This document shows, piece after piece, positions 1 to 13,227 of a stretch of DNA of 45,000 nucleotides. The first letter of the stretch is position 1. The number at the start of each line of letters is the position of its first letter. The stretch is from NCBI GenBank assembly GCA_002005505.1, contig KV908354.1, forward strand, positions 289,768-334,767, given 5' to 3'. Under the pieces are notes generated by a model. It was not told the DNA's origin and ran no database searches. It was given only the letters and a program-made list of their open reading frames with translations. Source of the DNA: Botryococcus braunii. Lineage: Eukaryota; Chlorophyta; Trebouxiophyceae. A program made the translations under genes and the position numbers.

Positions 1-465
1 GCCCTCTCCCTGTACAGGTGGGCAACAACAGGTCATAAATTGAAAGAGGCGCCCACCTTGCTGAGGGTCGACTTCAATCACTTAGCATGGTCCTCCGGTG
101 AACTTTCAATAAACTCCTTTACATGCTTCTTTATTTTTTGGTAACCAGTAGAACCGTCTTCCCCCGATCTTGGTTGCTGGACTTGGTCATCACAAGCCCC
201 GGTTTCTTCCCCCATCAGCTGTCCTCAAGGTGATCCGAATATGTAACTGGCTTCAAAATGACTGAGGAAGTCAGCCTATGAATGTTGTACCTCTATCGCG
301 GAGATATTCCTTTTCCTAAAGAACGATCTTGCTGTACAGCACTGTAATCACGTGAACTACCGATTATTTTTTCACGACCCTTGCAGGAGGGGGGCATTAA
401 GGAATAAGACCTCGAGACAGAGCGACCATCGACGTGAACATGACCCTGTCTTAAAGGGTCTTGCA
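1..465. other. 5' flank and probable 5' UTR of the DSK2 gene
   Basis: No gene is recognised here. The frame upstream of the DSK2 start stays open from about position 352, but that stretch does not resemble any ubiquilin N-terminus, so I treat it as untranslated leader. No TATA box was identified with confidence. Confidence 0.4.
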
Positions 466-3400
466 ATGTCGAAGATCAAACTGGTAATAAAGCCCACCCA
501 GGGCGATTCAAAGTACACTGTAGAAGCTGAACGTACGTGGACGGTTGCTGATCTAAAGGGTGGGGTAGCGAAAGAAGCTGACATTACTGTTGAGGATCAG
601 AAGTTAATTTACAAGGGGAAAATTCTTAAGGATGAGGACGTCCTGCAAGATCTAGGTAGCTGCTTTTCCCGATCATTGATATGTTGGACGTGTTTCAGTT
701 GTGGTTGGGACCCGAGGAGGTATCTTGACGCGTACAGAGAGTGGCTTGTTTTGCGGTTATTCTGCAGGTCTTGACGATGAGCACGTGGTTCATTTGGTGA
801 AAAGGAAAACAAATTCCACCAATGCACCGAGGTAAAGTTGCCCCCACACTGTACACCTGTATATTAGTAAGGTTATCTGAAGATTTGTTTCATTGGGGCA
901 TTGTTGAAACTTTGACATGACGGTACTTGCTCCATGCAGCACCACACCCCCACCGGCTACTGCAGCTCCAGTGCAGGCAGCTTCAGAAAGCACCGGACCT
1001 AGCGTGCCTGGGCTGGTAAGAATCATTTGCTGTTTGAGTTCCCTATGCCTTGCTTTTACGGACAGGTTAAGCTCAAATGTCAACAAATGGATCACGGGGT
1101 TTCCTGCTTTGTTGGGTTTTATTGTTGTTTTTTTGGCGGGCGGTTTGTCAGCAGCGGCAGGTTGGTCAAGCCTTGTCCTGCAGATGATATTACAATCCGT
1201 CAGGAGCCGTTGGACTTAGAATTCATTGTTCGTTCATGTTCAGCCTTTTATTCTATTCTATGTAAGGCTGGGTCGGAGATGAGCACTGACGCTATTGGCG
1301 GTTGTTGCAAACCAAGTAATTACTTTGACTATCATCCTTGCGCTGTATTCTTACTTAGTCCAGTTGATTGTCTCATTGGCCCTATAGGATGGAACGGGGG
1401 CTAGCTTCTTAGACTTGGCAATGGACATGTGTAGGGACCTGGAGCAATGGGAGGGCTGGGAGGGTTTCCTCCTCTGGGGACGGGGTTATCTGACCAGTCT
1501 GCAACTGCTCTCTTCAATTCTCCTTTAATGCAGCAAGTCATGGACAACCCAGAGCTTATTCGGACTCTTCTGCAGTCCAACCCCACCATAAGACAGGTAG
1601 CAAGCGATCTACTTTGTTGCAGTCCTGTGGCAAGGACTACACGGTCACTGATGGTGGGGAACTGTGGGGCAGTTGATGGAGTCCAACCCGGAGTTTGCCC
1701 AGATTCTCAATAATCCTCAGATGCTGAGGGAGTCGCTGCAGGTTGCAAGCAACCCGGTATGCCCGCTGCTCACAGCGCGCCACGTCGGTGCAGACCTTTT
1801 TTTTTATGAGGGAGGGGTTGCACAGCTGCGGGATTGTGTCACTCATGTTTATGTACTGTTTGTGGTAGGCATTGCTTCGCGAGCAAATGAGGAACCAGGA
1901 TAGAGCCATGAGCAACATTGAAGCCCATCCTGAGGGGTTCAATGCCCTGCGGCGTATGTACGAGAATTTCCAGGTAACTTGGGCCCCTTTAGGCCACACA
2001 CACCCGTAATAATGAAGAGGATTTCTTTCAAACTTTTTGAATGAGTGACTCGCTCGCACACACTGATCTTCCAAGTAGAGTGCCTTTTGTTACATTTAGC
2101 AATGTTTGCCAGAAGGTACCCAGCATATCCTGAATAAAAAGTCTCCATAATTTCTTTCTCACTTTCGCAAGCGGTCATGTGTCACAGCCTGCAAGTCTCT
2201 GGTTTTTGTGGATCCACTGCAGAGCTGACATGTATGCTACGTAAACATTACTCTGTTGTTGTTCAAGTCATGGGTTATATCGAAGCGTGCACTGTGGTGC
2301 ACATGTTTCTGACTTAAAAAGCATACACACCTTAAAGTCAAGGTTTTCTTGTTGTGGCTGAAAATGGTGCAGCAGCTCTCGAGAGCTCCCCGTCATCTCA
2401 GTCGTGTCCCAAAGTTTTGAAGTTGATAACAAGGTTGTCTCGTGCATTCCATGTCAATGTGTCGGATCTTGTTAGTTGATTCATACACAGATGTTGTGGG
2501 TGTACTTCAGAGTGGTCGTAAGGCTTGGTTGTGGCTGTATGCTGCTACCCTGGGAGACTGCGTGAAATTCGGGCATGTTGTGCAGGAGCCTCTAATGAGC
2601 GCAGCAACTGGGGAGGCAAACCCTTTTGCAGCTTTGTTCCAAGGTGCTGGTGGCGGCGGCCAAGGAGGCATTGCAGGAAATGGGACAGCTCCAGCTTCAA
2701 ATACTGACTCTCAAGCTGGGGGTGCCCCTAACAGTCAGCCATTGCCAAACCCCTGGGCTCCTACTGGGGCTGCACCTGCTGGTGCTGCAGGTATTCCCTC
2801 GGGAGGTGATTACCACGGAGGGAGGTGGGCTTCCATGTTGAGCTCTTGGCCTTCCTTAACCCTGTGTAGGTGGTTTTGGGGGCGGGGGGGGGGGGTGTGT
2901 TTCTGTGGAGCTTCGTTTGCAGGGAAGATAAAGTTCTGTAGATGGGGACCTATGAGTGCCAGTTAAGCGGGAATGTAGGCTTGAACTGCGGATGGGTTGC
3001 TGGGATAGGTCTCTATTTTAACGTCGAGCATGGGATCTGAGTGGGAATTTGTTATCAACCAACGCGTCATGGTTTTGTAGCAGCAATCACGAGTCCGTCC
3101 CTGAGAGAGCACAGGAAGTGGATGTGAATGGGGGCAAAGTATTTGTGGGGTGCATCATTCGAGATTTGTTCTGTTGCTTCAGCATCATGGATTTGACGTG
3201 ATGCTCAAGGTTCGGTTATGAAATTGGTCTCTTCTGGTAAAGGATGCGGCGGTTATTATGCAGGGGCCGGCAGAGGCTTGTATGGGGGCATGCCCGACCT
3301 TGGCAGCTTGGGAGGCCTTGGTGGCATGCCAGGGCTTGGAGGCGGGGGTGACGTGAATAGCATGGTGCAGGTGAAATACCCCCTCCCCCCCGCCCAGCTT

Positions 3401-3475
3401 CTCCCTCCACTTTTTGTATAGTCATCAGTGTGTACATACACTATCCGTGTGAGCGTGCCCCGGCGCGCGTGCACG

Positions 3476-3548
<73 letters not shown>

Positions 3549-6241
3549 CGTGTGTGTGTGTGTGTGTGCTTCCCCCCCGGGGTGGCGGGGGGCGCAGACA
3601 CACACAGAGATGGGGGTGGGGAGGGAGGGAGGGAAGAGCGCACACACCCAGGCACTTTTCATGCCCCTCCTCTATTACTCGTATTCTCTGTCAGGCGTGC
3701 GTACAGGGGCGCGCGCGCGCGCGCACACACACACACAGCACATGCAAGGGGAGGGAGAAAAAAGGGGTTGTAGGGAGCAAATGAATGTGGGAGAGGGTAT
3801 AAAGAGAAATGTATACAAGATGCTATGTGGGTAATAACTCAATGTCGATGTGTGCTTCTTTTGAACCCATCTGAGTGCCTCAGGCCAAGGCATGAACTGA
3901 ATGATTAAAGCAGTTACAGTATCTACATAATGGATTCCAATTGTGTGATTATCTACGCGTGTTAACAGACAGGATGCCATATTTACAAGCTCCCACTATC
4001 CACATTTTACAGGACCGCATACCAGACTTGAACCCTCCAAGGTAGCTGCGATGGGTTTATTGTCTTGGCATTGCCAACAGGTAATGGGCCAAGAAAAATG
4101 GTGAACGGGTTGGTGAGACTGAAGAGTGTGATTTGCATCACAGGCCTTGCAGAACCCGCAGATGAATCAGATGATGCAGCAACTCATGCAGCAGCCTGGC
4201 GTGCTCGAGGCTGCAATATCTCAAAATCCTCATATGCGCCAGCTTATGGAAGGAGATCCTCGGATAAGGTATCACACATATGTTCAAACCACCCCCCCCG
4301 GGGGGGGGGGGCCTGGGGCTGGAATACCTAATACCAAGTGTGGTGCATGTTTTCACAAGTTTGATCATATTACCCAGGTGAGGGGGGGTGGGGGGAGGGA
4401 GAGAGGGAGGGAGGGAAGGGGGGGGGGGGGGGAGGAGAAAGGAGGGAGGGGGTGGGCAGAGACGGGGGGTAGTGTGTCATGTCTCTTCCGCCGCCCCTTT
4501 TTTTTGGGGGGGGGGGGGTTGTATGGTGAGGTGAAGACCTAATGAGTTGGTGCTCATTTTCTAATCGATATTTTCAGACGGTGGGATAGCTTTGATTTTC
4601 GTTTGTCAATAACAAACGAACATGGTTTTGGCTGCCCAATTGTTTTTGTTCGGTTGGCTGTGGTGTAAAGTGCAAAATGTGCGTGACCCGGCAGACGCGG
4701 AGAAGATATTATGTAATTGCCAGAAGTACGCCCTGGTCCCACTGGACATACCCAAACCTCCTTACCACCCAGCATAACCTTAAGGCTCTGAGGGACAACC
4801 CAGGCAGACCAAGTCTCCCACATGGTACTATCGTTTCCGGAGAATTTTAACTTCTGTGAATGATGTTTTAGTCCCACAATGTGGCTACCCCAGTGTTACT
4901 CCAACTTTTGCTGTTTGGTTTGTGCCACTTGCATTTGCATGCAATGAATTGTAGGGTGTCATGCATTGACTAGATTTGCATGACTTCGCTGACAATCGGT
5001 GGGTTTGCTACCCCCTCCCCCCCCCCGGGGGGGGGGTCTACATTTTGCTTGAGCCTACCCAACCATGCATACTATAGGAGCAACCAGACCAATGTCGTGC
5101 TTGAGTTCCCGTTTTTGTAGAGCTGTTTCATTAACCTTGATTTTGATCGCTGGTGTACAGGGAGACATTCCAGAACCCTGATATGATTCGTCGGCTACTG
5201 GACCCAGAGAACTTGCGAGCAATGGCTCAAATGCAACAGGCCATGCAGCAGCTTTCTGCTGCAGGGTTGGGTCCAGACGCGAATCAGCTGGGTGGAGCAG
5301 CAGGTGGCTTGGGGGACTTCGGCCTTGGAGGTCTGGGGGGTTTTGGGGGTCTGGGCGGAGTCCCTCCAATGCTGGGAGGCGGACCTGCTGTTGCCAATCC
5401 TCAGCAGTTCTACTCATCAGAGTTGCAGCAGTTGCAGGTGTGGATCACTTACTACTGCTGTTCAGCAGGTGTTGTGGTTTTGTGTGCTTGAAAGTACCTC
5501 GTCTACTGCTGTCCAGCTGGTGTTGTGGTTTTCTGTGCTTAAAAATACCCTATCCTTGGTTACTATTGACTGGATTCTTTGGACACAAGCGGCACAATAC
5601 TTGGTTGCATGGATGATACCCCCCATCCCATTGTGTTTCATAGTGTGCTGGATGTCTGTCCGTCAATGGAAACGGGTAAGGGGAGGGGGAAAGGGGGTTG
5701 AGATGGGGAGAACGGGTCCCCTCAAGGGGCAGGTGACCTACACATGGTGGATGCTTATAGGCACAAGCTGTTGTTGTCATGATCCATGTCTTTAAACCTC
5801 AGGTCACTTCTACTCCATATGGGCTGAGGATGCCAGATGCTGTTTGTCACAGCTCAGTCAACCTGTGCCAGTGCTTAAAGCTGGCAACCCTTGTACCGGG
5901 TTTAAGAGGACGTCTGGAATTGTTGTTGCGGATAGCACGGTCTCGTGTAGCGCCCTGCAAACACCACTTGATCTTGTAGGGTCGCAGATCCGGACGTCCC
6001 TTAGTTTGCTGCGATTCCACAGTGTGGAGTCTCTTGCATGATTTGGACTATTTTGTTTCTGCTACTTTTCGACGATTTCTTTGACGATGCATTGAATTTG
6101 TTTTAACTCCCTAGGATGAATGCGCAGGATATGGGATTCTCAGACCAACAGGCGAACATCCGTGCACTTCAGGCTAATCATGGCGATGTATCAGCAGCTG
6201 TTGCTTACCTAATTGACCGTGGGGCCAATTTGCCCCCGTGA
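466..6241 (+). CDS. DSK2: DSK2/ubiquilin-type ubiquitin shuttle protein, 11 exons, about 497 aa
   Basis: Proteins of this family carry ubiquitylated clients to the proteasome: the N-terminal ubiquitin-like domain docks on the proteasome and the C-terminal UBA binds ubiquitin. Exons, all joining in phase: 466-655, 768-831, 940-1015, 1435-1596, 1673-1741, 1869-1973, 2586-2790, 3264-3370, 4144-4268, 5161-5437, 6128-6241. The ubiquitin-like domain is about residues 1-80 (starts [10 protein letters not shown], contains [14 protein letters not shown]). STI1-type NP-rich helices lie at about 140-222 ([15 protein letters not shown]) and 327-400 ([16 protein letters not shown]), separated by Gly/Ala/Pro-rich linkers. 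The UBA is about 456-493 ([19 protein letters not shown]). The 466 start is chosen because the domain begins exactly there. Length is close to plant DSK2 proteins (about 540). The last acceptor is set at 6128 because only this keeps the UBA in frame. Exon 9 could instead start at 4153. Confidence 0.93.
3477..3569. repeat. (TG)n microsatellite with a (CG)n core, DSK2 intron 8
   Basis: About 64 bp of pure TG, five CG units, then more TG. It produces long Cys-Val and His-Thr open frames on both strands that are not genes. A second alternating GC/AC tract lies near 3709-3738. Confidence 0.95.
5453..5550. repeat. Diverged tandem duplication, period 51 bp, two copies
   Basis: Copies start at 5453 and 5504. 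Both begin TACTGCTGT, share GTGTTGTGGTTTT and end near AAxTACC. The repeat lies just inside the last intron of the DSK2 gene, next to the donor site at 5437. Confidence 0.75.
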
Positions 6242-9200
6242 TGATCGGAGGTGAGGCCTGCTCTTTGGGGCCACTATAAGTGGCCTAGAGCCAAGCCGTT
6301 GTGTTGGTCAGGGTTCACATCATTGCATTTTGTTCGATCAACATTCTTGTTATTTGGACCTCCGTGGCTGTTTTTCTCTGGTTTGTGAGCTTACTTCCAG
6401 GGGCCTAATCAGAGTAGTAGAGGGTGTGCTCCCCGTTTTGAGTTAAGTCGTTAGACGGAGCAGGCTGCTGGCATCCAGGGTGCTTAATGACTCCCCCAGT
6501 GCAGTGAACCTAAGTGAGGTTTGTGTTGTTACATCGCATTAGGGGCTGTGCCCGTTGGACGTGGGCTGATTGGAAGTATGCAACACAAGTTCAGGATGTT
6601 GTTTGGGAAAGCATTTTTTTTTTGGAGTGTTCATTCGCAGCAGGGGCGTTGGAAAGAAACCCAGAAGCATTTCACGTCAGGTTCGTTGCGAGCTTGCCTT
6701 GCACTGAGGCAGACGCGTAGCTTCTGGAACGCATCTTGAGGTGTCTGAAGGGTTTATGAAGCCTGCAGAGCTGTCCTTGTCATCCTGCTGTGCTCGGTGA
6801 GCAAGATCATGATGTTTGAGTGAGGGTTTCACTTGTTGCATCTAAATTTGAGCAAATTAGTGAGCACTGTATGGACGAAGATGGCGCTTCCTCATATGCC
6901 TGCACATTTTATAGTGCTTTTGTGTCTGTGGGGTCATCACAAGTCGCAGATCAGTCATGCTAATGGGTTGCTGAATTGGTATCCGTCTGAGTTTGGTCTT
7001 GGACTGGACAGCATGAGCTGTGAGGTTGTTGAGCTGGGGCAATGACTGAATAAGTCCATTGCGTTGCACTTGGAGGGCTGGTGCGAGTAAGCACCGCCTA
7101 CTGGTGTAGTGGTTACCCTCTATTGAGGCGCTAGCTGTCGTGTTGGCTGGTTTGTCTTGTTGTACATTCTTACGAGACACAGGCCTGAAGATGTGCGGAT
7201 CATAGTGGGGCCGTATGGGTTGCCAGTGCTGTGCCTGACTGGAGCCAGCAACCAACATGGATCAAGTGCCAGCCAACACGACAGCAGGTAAGAGGCAACA
7301 GAAATTGTTTGTTGACTCCATACGGCCGAAGCTGTACAGCTAGAATGCTAGCATCTAGCTGCAGAAATAGAACATTCGCATCCAGCGGTCTTGGAAAACG
7401 TCCACTTTGGTGACTCACCTCATGTGGGGACGGGATGTGGAGTCCTTATCTTCTAGATGTAAGTATGATTGTGGAAAGGCATCCCCTGGTAATCTCATTT
7501 ATCTTCATATGCTAGTCAGCACATGGATCATCAGGGGTTAAGTGGATTTCAATGACCATACTTGCTTACTCAACTAAAGATGGAGTAGGCATCCTTGGGA
7601 ATTTGGTAATGTTCTCTAGGAATGTATGGCGCGCCTTGTGGCTCTAGTTTATTGTACCCTTAATGTAAACGGATGTACACCTGCTTTCAAGTCTGGACCT
7701 GACGCAGCGGGAAGGTCTTATTTAAATCTATAGGCGTGGTATAAGACGACATGGTTCAACAGCATGTGCTCTTTGCAGTTATGCTTGTGGTTGCTCAGCC
7801 TTATGGTAGATTGGTCTCTCTGAAGCAGTGTGGATGACGAAGGAGGATTTGCATAATGGCGTGCTCTAGCATTTGACAGAGTGAGCTGGTGAGATGCAGT
7901 ATTTGCTTATTGACCGATTCAGGATTAGAAAGTGAAAGACTAGAAGACTGGCCAGGGGAGAACAGGCTATTTCGCAGATTGGAAAGTGGTAAACACGGGA
8001 GAAAGACACAATGTGATTGCTGTCAATATCATGAGCCAGGCAGGGGTTCCACTCGCCGCACGGCTTTTTAACCAAATTAATGCAGCCTGTACAATGCACT
8101 ACTACAGGGTCGAAAGGGACTAAGACAGGGTCGAAAGTATCACACGTCCATGCATATGTGAGTGCCATTAGGGAAGGTCAAAAGGCATGATGTGACTGAA
8201 TGTAGGGCTTCACACTCAGTAACAAATCATGTTTTGACTTCTTCAACATGACAGCAGAGCACCTGCGGTACAGTTTGACAAGTGGCTTCGTGGTGGATGT
8301 TGGCATCTGTATGTTGGCATCTGTATATGTCACAGAAGAACAGTTTGAACACCGCTCATTACCCAAAATACTTTATATGGAATACCTGTGACCAAGTTGA
8401 CAATAATTGTTGCTCTAAGCGTTGGTTGACTCGATGAGCACATGCATGCATGTCCATATCTGCCAGGCTTTTCGAGCCACATACTTGCTAATTAGCATCT
8501 CAAATTACGTCACATCCTGGTTTCGGTTGGGGACCCAGCGCAATTTGGCTCTCAGTAAATCTGCCTGCTGTACAGAATTTGGCCAAACAAAGGACAGCAC
8601 ATGCTCGAGGATTGAGTCCCACAAGAAGGTGGGGGGGGGGGGGGTGAGGGGGAGGGAGAGACGGGGGGAGGGGCTGTGGAAGTGAGCTGGGCATTCGTCA
8701 GTAGTCCAGGGCCGGCAGGGATGTCAAATCAACACCTTGTAGCAGTAAGGAATGTTAGAGGGCATCCGGATTAGTGCTCGCTCGATTCAGGGCACGCTAA
8801 AACTGTGCTCGTACGAATATGTAGTGCGCGTTGTAAGTACTATGAACACCACGAATACTCGTACGAACGCCCAATACAGATGCCCTCTTAACCAGCTGTG
8901 GATAAGCATGCTCTTCAAAATGCAAAGCTGCTTTAACCAGCCGTCACTCGTCTCAATCCTTAACCATATACCAACATCAGCTACGATTTCGGCATCTGGG
9001 GTTTGTTGACAAATACTTCCGGGAAACCCATAGCTCTGAAAATGACTCGGCTGAGAATGAATTCGATGCAGGATCATATTATTAAGAACCTCGTTGTTAG
9101 GAAACAGTTCGAACCTTCCTGTAAAACAACAATAAAATCTCATCCCCAACATGTGGTGCGGGAAAATTGGTGTTGTAAATGTTCTTTGAATTGTTGCATT

Positions 9201-9906
9201 GACAAATCCTTTAGATTGCAGCAGTCAGCAAAAAATAGGGATTAGGGGCCCACACCCAGCGACGAGACGAGCAACAGACCAAACCAAGATGCTCATTCGG
9301 AGGCAAGAATACAGATCGAGCCATTGAGAGGCTCACGACCAGAGATGCGTCACCTAGGGGCTCAGGAAGAAAAGCGAGACCTCATCTGATGAAAGAGCCC
9401 TGACTTGGGGCTTCCGTGGCTTGCCAGCAATTAGAAGAAAAGTGACTTGTATCGAATATGGGAATGGCTAAGTGTTGCAAAAGCAGCGTGGGTAGAGGAC
9501 TGAATTCCTAAGCGGGCATGACTATTGCAAGGCGATATATGGTGAACCAAATATAGGGGAGCAGGAGGAGGGTGTGAGAGTCTCAGAGAGGGGGAGGTGG
9601 AAATTGTGTAGTGGCGTTACACCTAGGCCCCAGAAGTACGATCTATGGATGCCCGTACGCACGCCCGAATGTTCCTCAGTATTGCAAACGCGTATCATAG
9701 TCATCGGAATCCCGATGTGCAAAGGAGTTTCCGAAGTCTTGAGAGCACAGGAGCTTCCTCGTCAACACTTCTCACAAACCTAGAAGGCAGGGCTGGTTGG
9801 TTCCTCAAGCTTCAAGCTTATGCTATGTCCTTGGATTGGCTCACAAAGGCATTAGGTTGGTCCGTTTGTTTCCGGTCGGTGTAGAGGAATGCCCGAACTC
9901 GCAGGC
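6242..9906. other. DSK2 3' UTR, intergenic DNA and SnRK2 5' flank
   Basis: No open frame here resembles a known protein. The first several hundred bases are probably DSK2 3' UTR and the last few hundred the SnRK2 promoter and leader. Small features seen: a 14-bp tandem duplication near 8297-8328 (TGTTGGCATCTGTA twice), a short repeated GGGTCGAAAG at 8107 and 8131, and a G-rich low-complexity stretch at about 8630-8665. Confidence 0.5.
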
Positions 9907-11251
9907 ATGGATTTTACTTCCGCAAGATATGAGCTGGTGCGTGGGGTAATTACGAACCTTTTTTCTGCTGTAAAGTAATGTCTGTTGACTTAGGTCTGAC
10001 GGTGCATTCTGGAGCTCAGGTCAAGGACATCGGAAGCGGCAATTTTGGTGTGGCAAAGCTTATGAAGGACAAATTAACAGGGGAACCAGTTGCTGTCAAG
10101 TTCATAGAGCGTGGAGAGAAGGTACGAGGTTTATGATGCCGTAGTTGCACGTTCCTGGTCGTGCTTGAGGGAGACATGTGACTCTTCGTCAGACTCCTGT
10201 GTTGCAATTAAGTTCCGTAGGATGCCGTGGGTCAACAATGAAGTGGCCGTCTTCATATTTTCAGCTCCTATGCAAGGGTGTTGCCGTCCAAGTCTCTGTA
10301 CCCTAGTTCAGCAACTGACATGGAGGGGAACCCTTTCAGATTGATAAAAATGTCGAGAGGGAGCTCATCAATCATAGGTCGTTACTTCATCCCAATATCA
10401 TCAGATTCAAAGAGGTGAGTCCCACCTAGAACGGAAAGCAGAATTGTACCGGCATGTCTGGCAAGTTCACAGATGGTGTTCGGAGTGTAAGCTGTACCTT
10501 GCTGACAGCCAATCTGATTCCTGCAGGTTTTCCTGACCCAGACACACCTTGGAATCGTAATGGAATATGCTGCAGGTGGCGAGCTCTTTGACAGGATTGT
10601 GAAGGCTGGTCGGTTCAGTGAGGATGAGGCCCGCTTCTTCTTTCAGCAGCTCATTTCAGGGGTAGAGTACTGCCACAGTGAGGTGGGCTACACCTTTGGT
10701 GTGTGTAGAGGTTTCTGATTTGTTGTAGATGAGGGCCTGGATTTTGGTCAGGACTTCGGTGCCTTGTACCCACCTAGACGAAGATTTGACTGACATTCCA
10801 CTATACCCTGTTTACGTGTCTCTGCAACTAGAAATGCAAAATTCTGATTGGATTGTTGCCTTTTCCCAGGGAGTATGTCACAGAGATCTCAAACTGGAGA
10901 ACACTTTGTTGGACGGTCGGCCAGCCCCCCGCTTGAAAATTTGTGATTTTGGTTACTCGAAGGTGATTTTCAGGCTGGATTCGAACTACTCACCTAGTAG
11001 TAATGCCAACCTCTCTTAAGTCTTAGGCCCTGTTATCTTCTACCCAAACACCCTTTGAAAGACACTGTTGGTTGATTGCTTCCTACGAAAGTGGTTTAGG
11101 ATCCTGTGAACTGTGCATATGGGCCTGTGGAGACCAGAGCGGTAAGTCTTCCGGAGGCCTGCTGGTTACATTTGAAGTCCAATTGCAGTGCTGTCCCAAT
11201 GTCAGGACAAAGGCCTCTGCTGACTAGCTATCTGTTGTGTCAATTCTTGAG

Positions 11252-11316
<65 letters not shown>

Positions 11317-11919
11317 GGGGGGGGTGGGTGGGTGGGTGGCTGTGTCTGTGTCTGTGTCTGTCTGTCTGCGGTCTGTCTGTCTGGGGCAAGAGGTTCTGAC
11401 ATGCCCTGACTCAAGGAGTTGTCCATTCCCGGGCCCCTTTAATCTCAGGCTATGTCTCACTTTCACCGTCCCTTTGCTTGTTGCCCCCCTGCTGAAGACC
11501 CTAAAGTTTTAGCTTTTCTCCTCGTTTTGGCGGCTTGGTGTCCATGTTGCATTTCTAATAAAAGAGGGTGTATGCAGTCTGCTGTCTTCGACTCGCAGCC
11601 TAAGTCTACAGTGGGCACTCCAGCATATATTGCACCAGAGGTTTTGTCACGCAAACAGTATGATGGTGAAATTGCTGATGTGTGGTCATGCGGCGTCACT
11701 CTCTATGTGATGTTGGTGGGAGCTTATCCCTTCGAAGAACCATCTGACCCTCGGAACTTCAGGAAGACAATCCAGGTACTATCTCCCGGTCACACAGAAT
11801 TAAGCAGCAGATGCAGTAATGAAGTCATGCTGCCAGGACCATGGTTCTGGCGGGGTCTTTGCACTCTCAAAATTGATACTCCCATTGTTTTTGTCGCTTA
11901 ACATGCTGGTGGTGGAACA

Positions 11920-12013
<94 letters not shown>

Positions 12014-13227
12014 CGTAAATATGGAGGCTCAGGCTTTTGCAGCTGTCATGTGTGGAACCCCTGGTGTAGGTGCCTGTGCACTTGAATGCCTAGAGGAAAG
12101 AGGAAGCGAAACAAAAAGTGGAGGTGGGGGCATGGTCGGACAAATTTTCCTTGTCAGGGTCATGGCCTCAAAAGTGAGTGGTTAGCGCTTCTAGAACATT
12201 TGGCATCAATGGCTGGAGGTGCTGCTGTCATGAGAGAGTTTTGGAAGCCATGTGTCTACTACTTTCCAACTGTCTAAGATTGCTCTTATTTCACATTGAA
12301 CTCATTTTTCTTGCTACACTCTGTCCAGGAGACTCACATACATGGTTTGATCTTTCTGGGGATAAAAGCTCTGAACTAGTGATAGACCTAATTTTTTTGG
12401 GCATGCAGAGGATCATGGGAGTGAAGTATAGCTTCCCTAGCAATCTGCATTTGTCGAGAGAGTGTGTGGACCTCATCAGCAAAATTTTTGTAGGCAATCC
12501 AGTAAATCGGATCAACATTTCTGGCATCCGCAACCATCCCTGGTTTCTGAAAAACCTCCCAGATGAGCTGCGGGTGAGTTATCTTCAACACCCGTATCAC
12601 GAGACACCGTGTTAATGTATGTATTAAAGCAACTGGCCGTGCAAAGTATATGAGGCCATAGTTGTGATCCAGTTCCCCTTTATTGAATGGCGTATTGTTC
12701 GGGCGGGAGTTCAAAAACCCTGGGAAGACAAAACATCGCAGCAACACAGACATCAGTGTGGATGGATGGATGTCTGCAAAGATGCTGTTAAAATTGTTTG
12801 AGCATTTTCACAAGGATTGCTAGTGCAAAACTTTGGAAAAAAGGCTTGGCCGGCCCTTCTATCTGGGCTTTCATTGTTGGTTACTCATAGGATGCACACA
12901 CAAAGATACTCAATCAAGGTAGTATGTATGCTCAGCCCAACATGCACATCAATGGGGGTTTGGACTGCAATGGGAGATCTTGTGCCTGACGATCTTGTGA
13001 ATGGACATTGCCAGGGTGCTGTTTTGTCTGAACACGTGTGTGGGCTCATCCAGGATGGTGGGAAGGCCGCAGCAAAGCTGATGCAACCAAGCAAGCAGTC
13101 AGTGGATGACGTGAAGCGGGTAGTCAATGAAGCGCGAAAGAAGCCTGGACTCCCTAATGCAGGGGCAGACTTTAATGAGGAGGACTATATGGATGGGGAA
13201 CTCATGGACGACGAGATTCATGATTAA
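9907..13227 (+). CDS. SnRK2: SnRK2 serine/threonine protein kinase, 8 exons, about 330 aa
   Basis: SnRK2 kinases are cytosolic and nuclear Ser/Thr kinases of osmotic-stress signalling and, in land plants, ABA signalling. Exons, all in phase: 9907-9936, 10020-10121, 10340-10414, 10527-10682, 10870-10962, 11578-11775, 12409-12573, 13054-13227. Kinase landmarks: glycine loop GSGNFG at 15-20, ATP lysine in VAVKF at 37, catalytic HRDLKLEN at 125-132 (Asp127), DFG at 147-149, activation loop with [16 protein letters not shown] at 158-173; Ser162 sits where the activating serine of OST1-type kinases lies. [11 protein letters not shown] closes the kinase domain. The C-terminus (about 274-330) has a SnRK2-box-like helix ([14 protein letters not shown]) and an acidic tail ([13 protein letters not shown]). 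The short first exon is supported by the join giving [13 protein letters not shown]. All catalytic residues are present. I cannot assign the subclass by eye. Several introns hold GT microsatellites. Confidence 0.95.
11254..11323. repeat. (TG)n microsatellite followed by a G-run, SnRK2 intron 5
   Basis: Pure TG dinucleotides to about 11314, then a G-run and, to about 11390, GGGT and TGTC short repeats. Intronic. Confidence 0.95.
11923..12013. repeat. (TG)n microsatellite, SnRK2 intron 6
   Basis: About 90 bp of TG repeats with two CG interruptions, directly downstream of the kinase exon ending at 11775. Confidence 0.95.

Noticed and set aside
352..465. In-frame N-terminal extension of DSK2 upstream of the ATG at 466
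   Set aside because: There is no in-frame ATG upstream, and the sequence does not look like protein; the ubiquitin-like domain starts directly at 466.
3428..3834. Long open frames rich in Cys-Val, His-Thr, Arg-Glu or Ser-Leu repeats here and at 11106-11512, 13679-14203, 17894-18453, 19201-20151, 21796-22455, 23579-24436 and 26415-26826
   Set aside because: They are translations of dinucleotide microsatellites in introns and spacers; dinucleotide runs have no stops in many frames.
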